A stretch of DNA of 5,778 nt, from NCBI GenBank assembly GCA_903970575.1, contig CAJCJC010000033.1, forward strand, positions 1 through 5,778. Direction: 5' to 3'. Origin of the DNA: Alphaproteobacteria bacterium (GTDB lineage Bacteria > Pseudomonadota > Alphaproteobacteria > BOG-932 > Roseiterribacteraceae). Position 1 is the stretch's first letter, and every line of letters starts with the position of its first letter. A model generated the notes under the pieces. It was given only the letters and a program-made list of their open reading frames with translations, searched no databases and was not told where the DNA came from. Shown piece after piece: positions 5,327-5,778 of the stretch. A program made the position numbers and the translations under genes.

Positions 5327-5778
5327 CTAAAATTCCTCCAGGATACGGCCATGGCCGTAAACCCGATCCTCGACCCCCATCCGCCTCAGGCAGTCCCAAT
5401 ACATGACGGCGTTGATCGACAGGATCGGTTTGCCGAGCCAACGCTCCCCCGCCGCGGCGATATCGAGATTGGGCAGGTTGGTGCCGACCTGGACCAGCGC
5501 ATCCACATCCGGCCCATTCAGCGCGCTCAGCGCCGCGATCAACTCGCCTTCGGTCACATGCGCGATCATGGTCGGAGACGCGCATTTCAAACCTATCAGG
5601 CGCACGATGTCATAGCCGGCCTCCACGAAATAGGCCCGCACCATCTCGTCGCCGCGCGGCTGGTGCGGCGTCAGAACGGCGATCCGTTTGGCCCCGAACG
5701 CCTTGAGCGCGCTCACGGTCGCGGTCGACCCCATGGAGACGCCGACGCCGGCCCGCGCCGTCAACTCGGCTTGAAGCG
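5327..5778 (-). CDS. Asp/Glu racemase / arylmalonate decarboxylase / maleate isomerase superfamily protein, C-terminal part
   Basis: The C-terminal 149 residues, ending at TAG 5329-5327, are visible; the frame stays open to the right edge, so the true start lies outside. Recognisable blocks: ALKAFGAKRIAVLTPHQPRG (start of the second Rossmann-like half), GLKCASPTMIAHVTEGEL, VDALVQVGTNLPNLD, ERWLGKPILSINAVMYWDCL, and a terminal RVYGHGRILEEF. This layout matches the arylmalonate decarboxylase/maleate cis-trans isomerase branch (about 240-260 residues). These cytoplasmic, cofactor-free enzymes use one or two Cys to racemise, isomerise or decarboxylate small acids. Where Bordetella arylmalonate decarboxylase has its catalytic Cys188 (in LLSCGGL), this protein reads LVQVGTNL, with Gly in place of Cys. 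Activity would then depend on the N-terminal Cys, which is not visible, or differ from those enzymes. It is upstream of the flavoprotein gene by 163 bp on the same strand. Confidence 0.82.
   Translation of the reverse strand, partial: LQAELTARAGVGVSMGSTATVSALKAFGAKRIAVLTPHQPRGDEMVRAYFVEAGYDIVRLIGLKCASPTMIAHVTEGELIAALSALNGPDVDALVQVGTNLPNLDIAAAGERWLGKPILSINAVMYWDCLRRMGVEDRVYGHGRILEEF

Noticed and set aside
5139..5585. Minus-strand open frame of 148 residues across the inverted repeat
   Set aside because: It is out of frame with the racemase-family gene it overlaps, and its C-terminal part is only a translation of the repeat element ([13 protein letters not shown]).
5762..5764. TTG as the start of the racemase-family gene
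   Set aside because: The frame is open upstream (LQAE precedes it) to the window edge, and the family needs about 90-100 more N-terminal residues, so the gene is cut by the window.

Overview
The window is GC-rich, densely coded bacterial DNA with strong G/C preference at third codon positions. It most likely comes from a proteobacterium, and an alphaproteobacterium is my best guess. The evidence is the gene families present (a Tat-exported DUF1838 protein, a GPH-type symporter, a GcdG-like class III CoA-transferase, a short LhgO-like flavoprotein) and an intergenic inverted repeat of a type common in proteobacteria. No rRNA, tRNA, CRISPR array, transposase or phage gene is visible.

Layout. 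The left edge (1-150, minus) is the N-terminus of a glutathione S-transferase. A 253-bp divergent gap (151-403) separates it from a plus-strand GPH/MelB-type MFS symporter (404-1870). The gap carries two short inverted repeats. Its minus strand contains what looks like a decayed SRPBCC-type coding fragment that runs into the 5' end of the symporter. The symporter converges on a minus-strand DUF1838 gene (1883-2716), and the 12-bp space between the stop codons lies in a 16-bp tandem duplication that forms a small hairpin. The rest of the window is on the minus strand. In transcription order it holds an Asp/Glu racemase/arylmalonate decarboxylase/maleate isomerase superfamily protein cut by the right edge (5778-5327), an LhgO-like FAD oxidoreductase (5163-4045), a class III CoA-transferase (3979-2819) and the DUF1838 gene (2716-1883). 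Gaps between these four genes are 163, 65 and 102 bp, so they may be one transcription unit or two. The 163-bp gap holds an 83-bp MITE-like inverted repeat that ends 20 bp before the flavoprotein start codon.

How the genes may work together (inference). The CoA-transferase most resembles enzymes that exchange CoA between succinate and glutarate-type C5 dicarboxylates. The flavoprotein resembles L-2-hydroxyglutarate oxidase. The racemase/isomerase superfamily typically acts on small (di)carboxylic acids. Together they suggest catabolism of a C4-C6 (hydroxy)dicarboxylate or an aromatic-derived acid, with the GST and GPH symporter as possible accessory or unrelated neighbours. The exact substrate cannot be read from the sequence. 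No completely new system is evident. The most notable points are the gene combination, the Gly replacing an expected catalytic Cys in the racemase-family protein, the MITE-like element next to a start codon, and the probable gene remnant at the symporter's 5' end.
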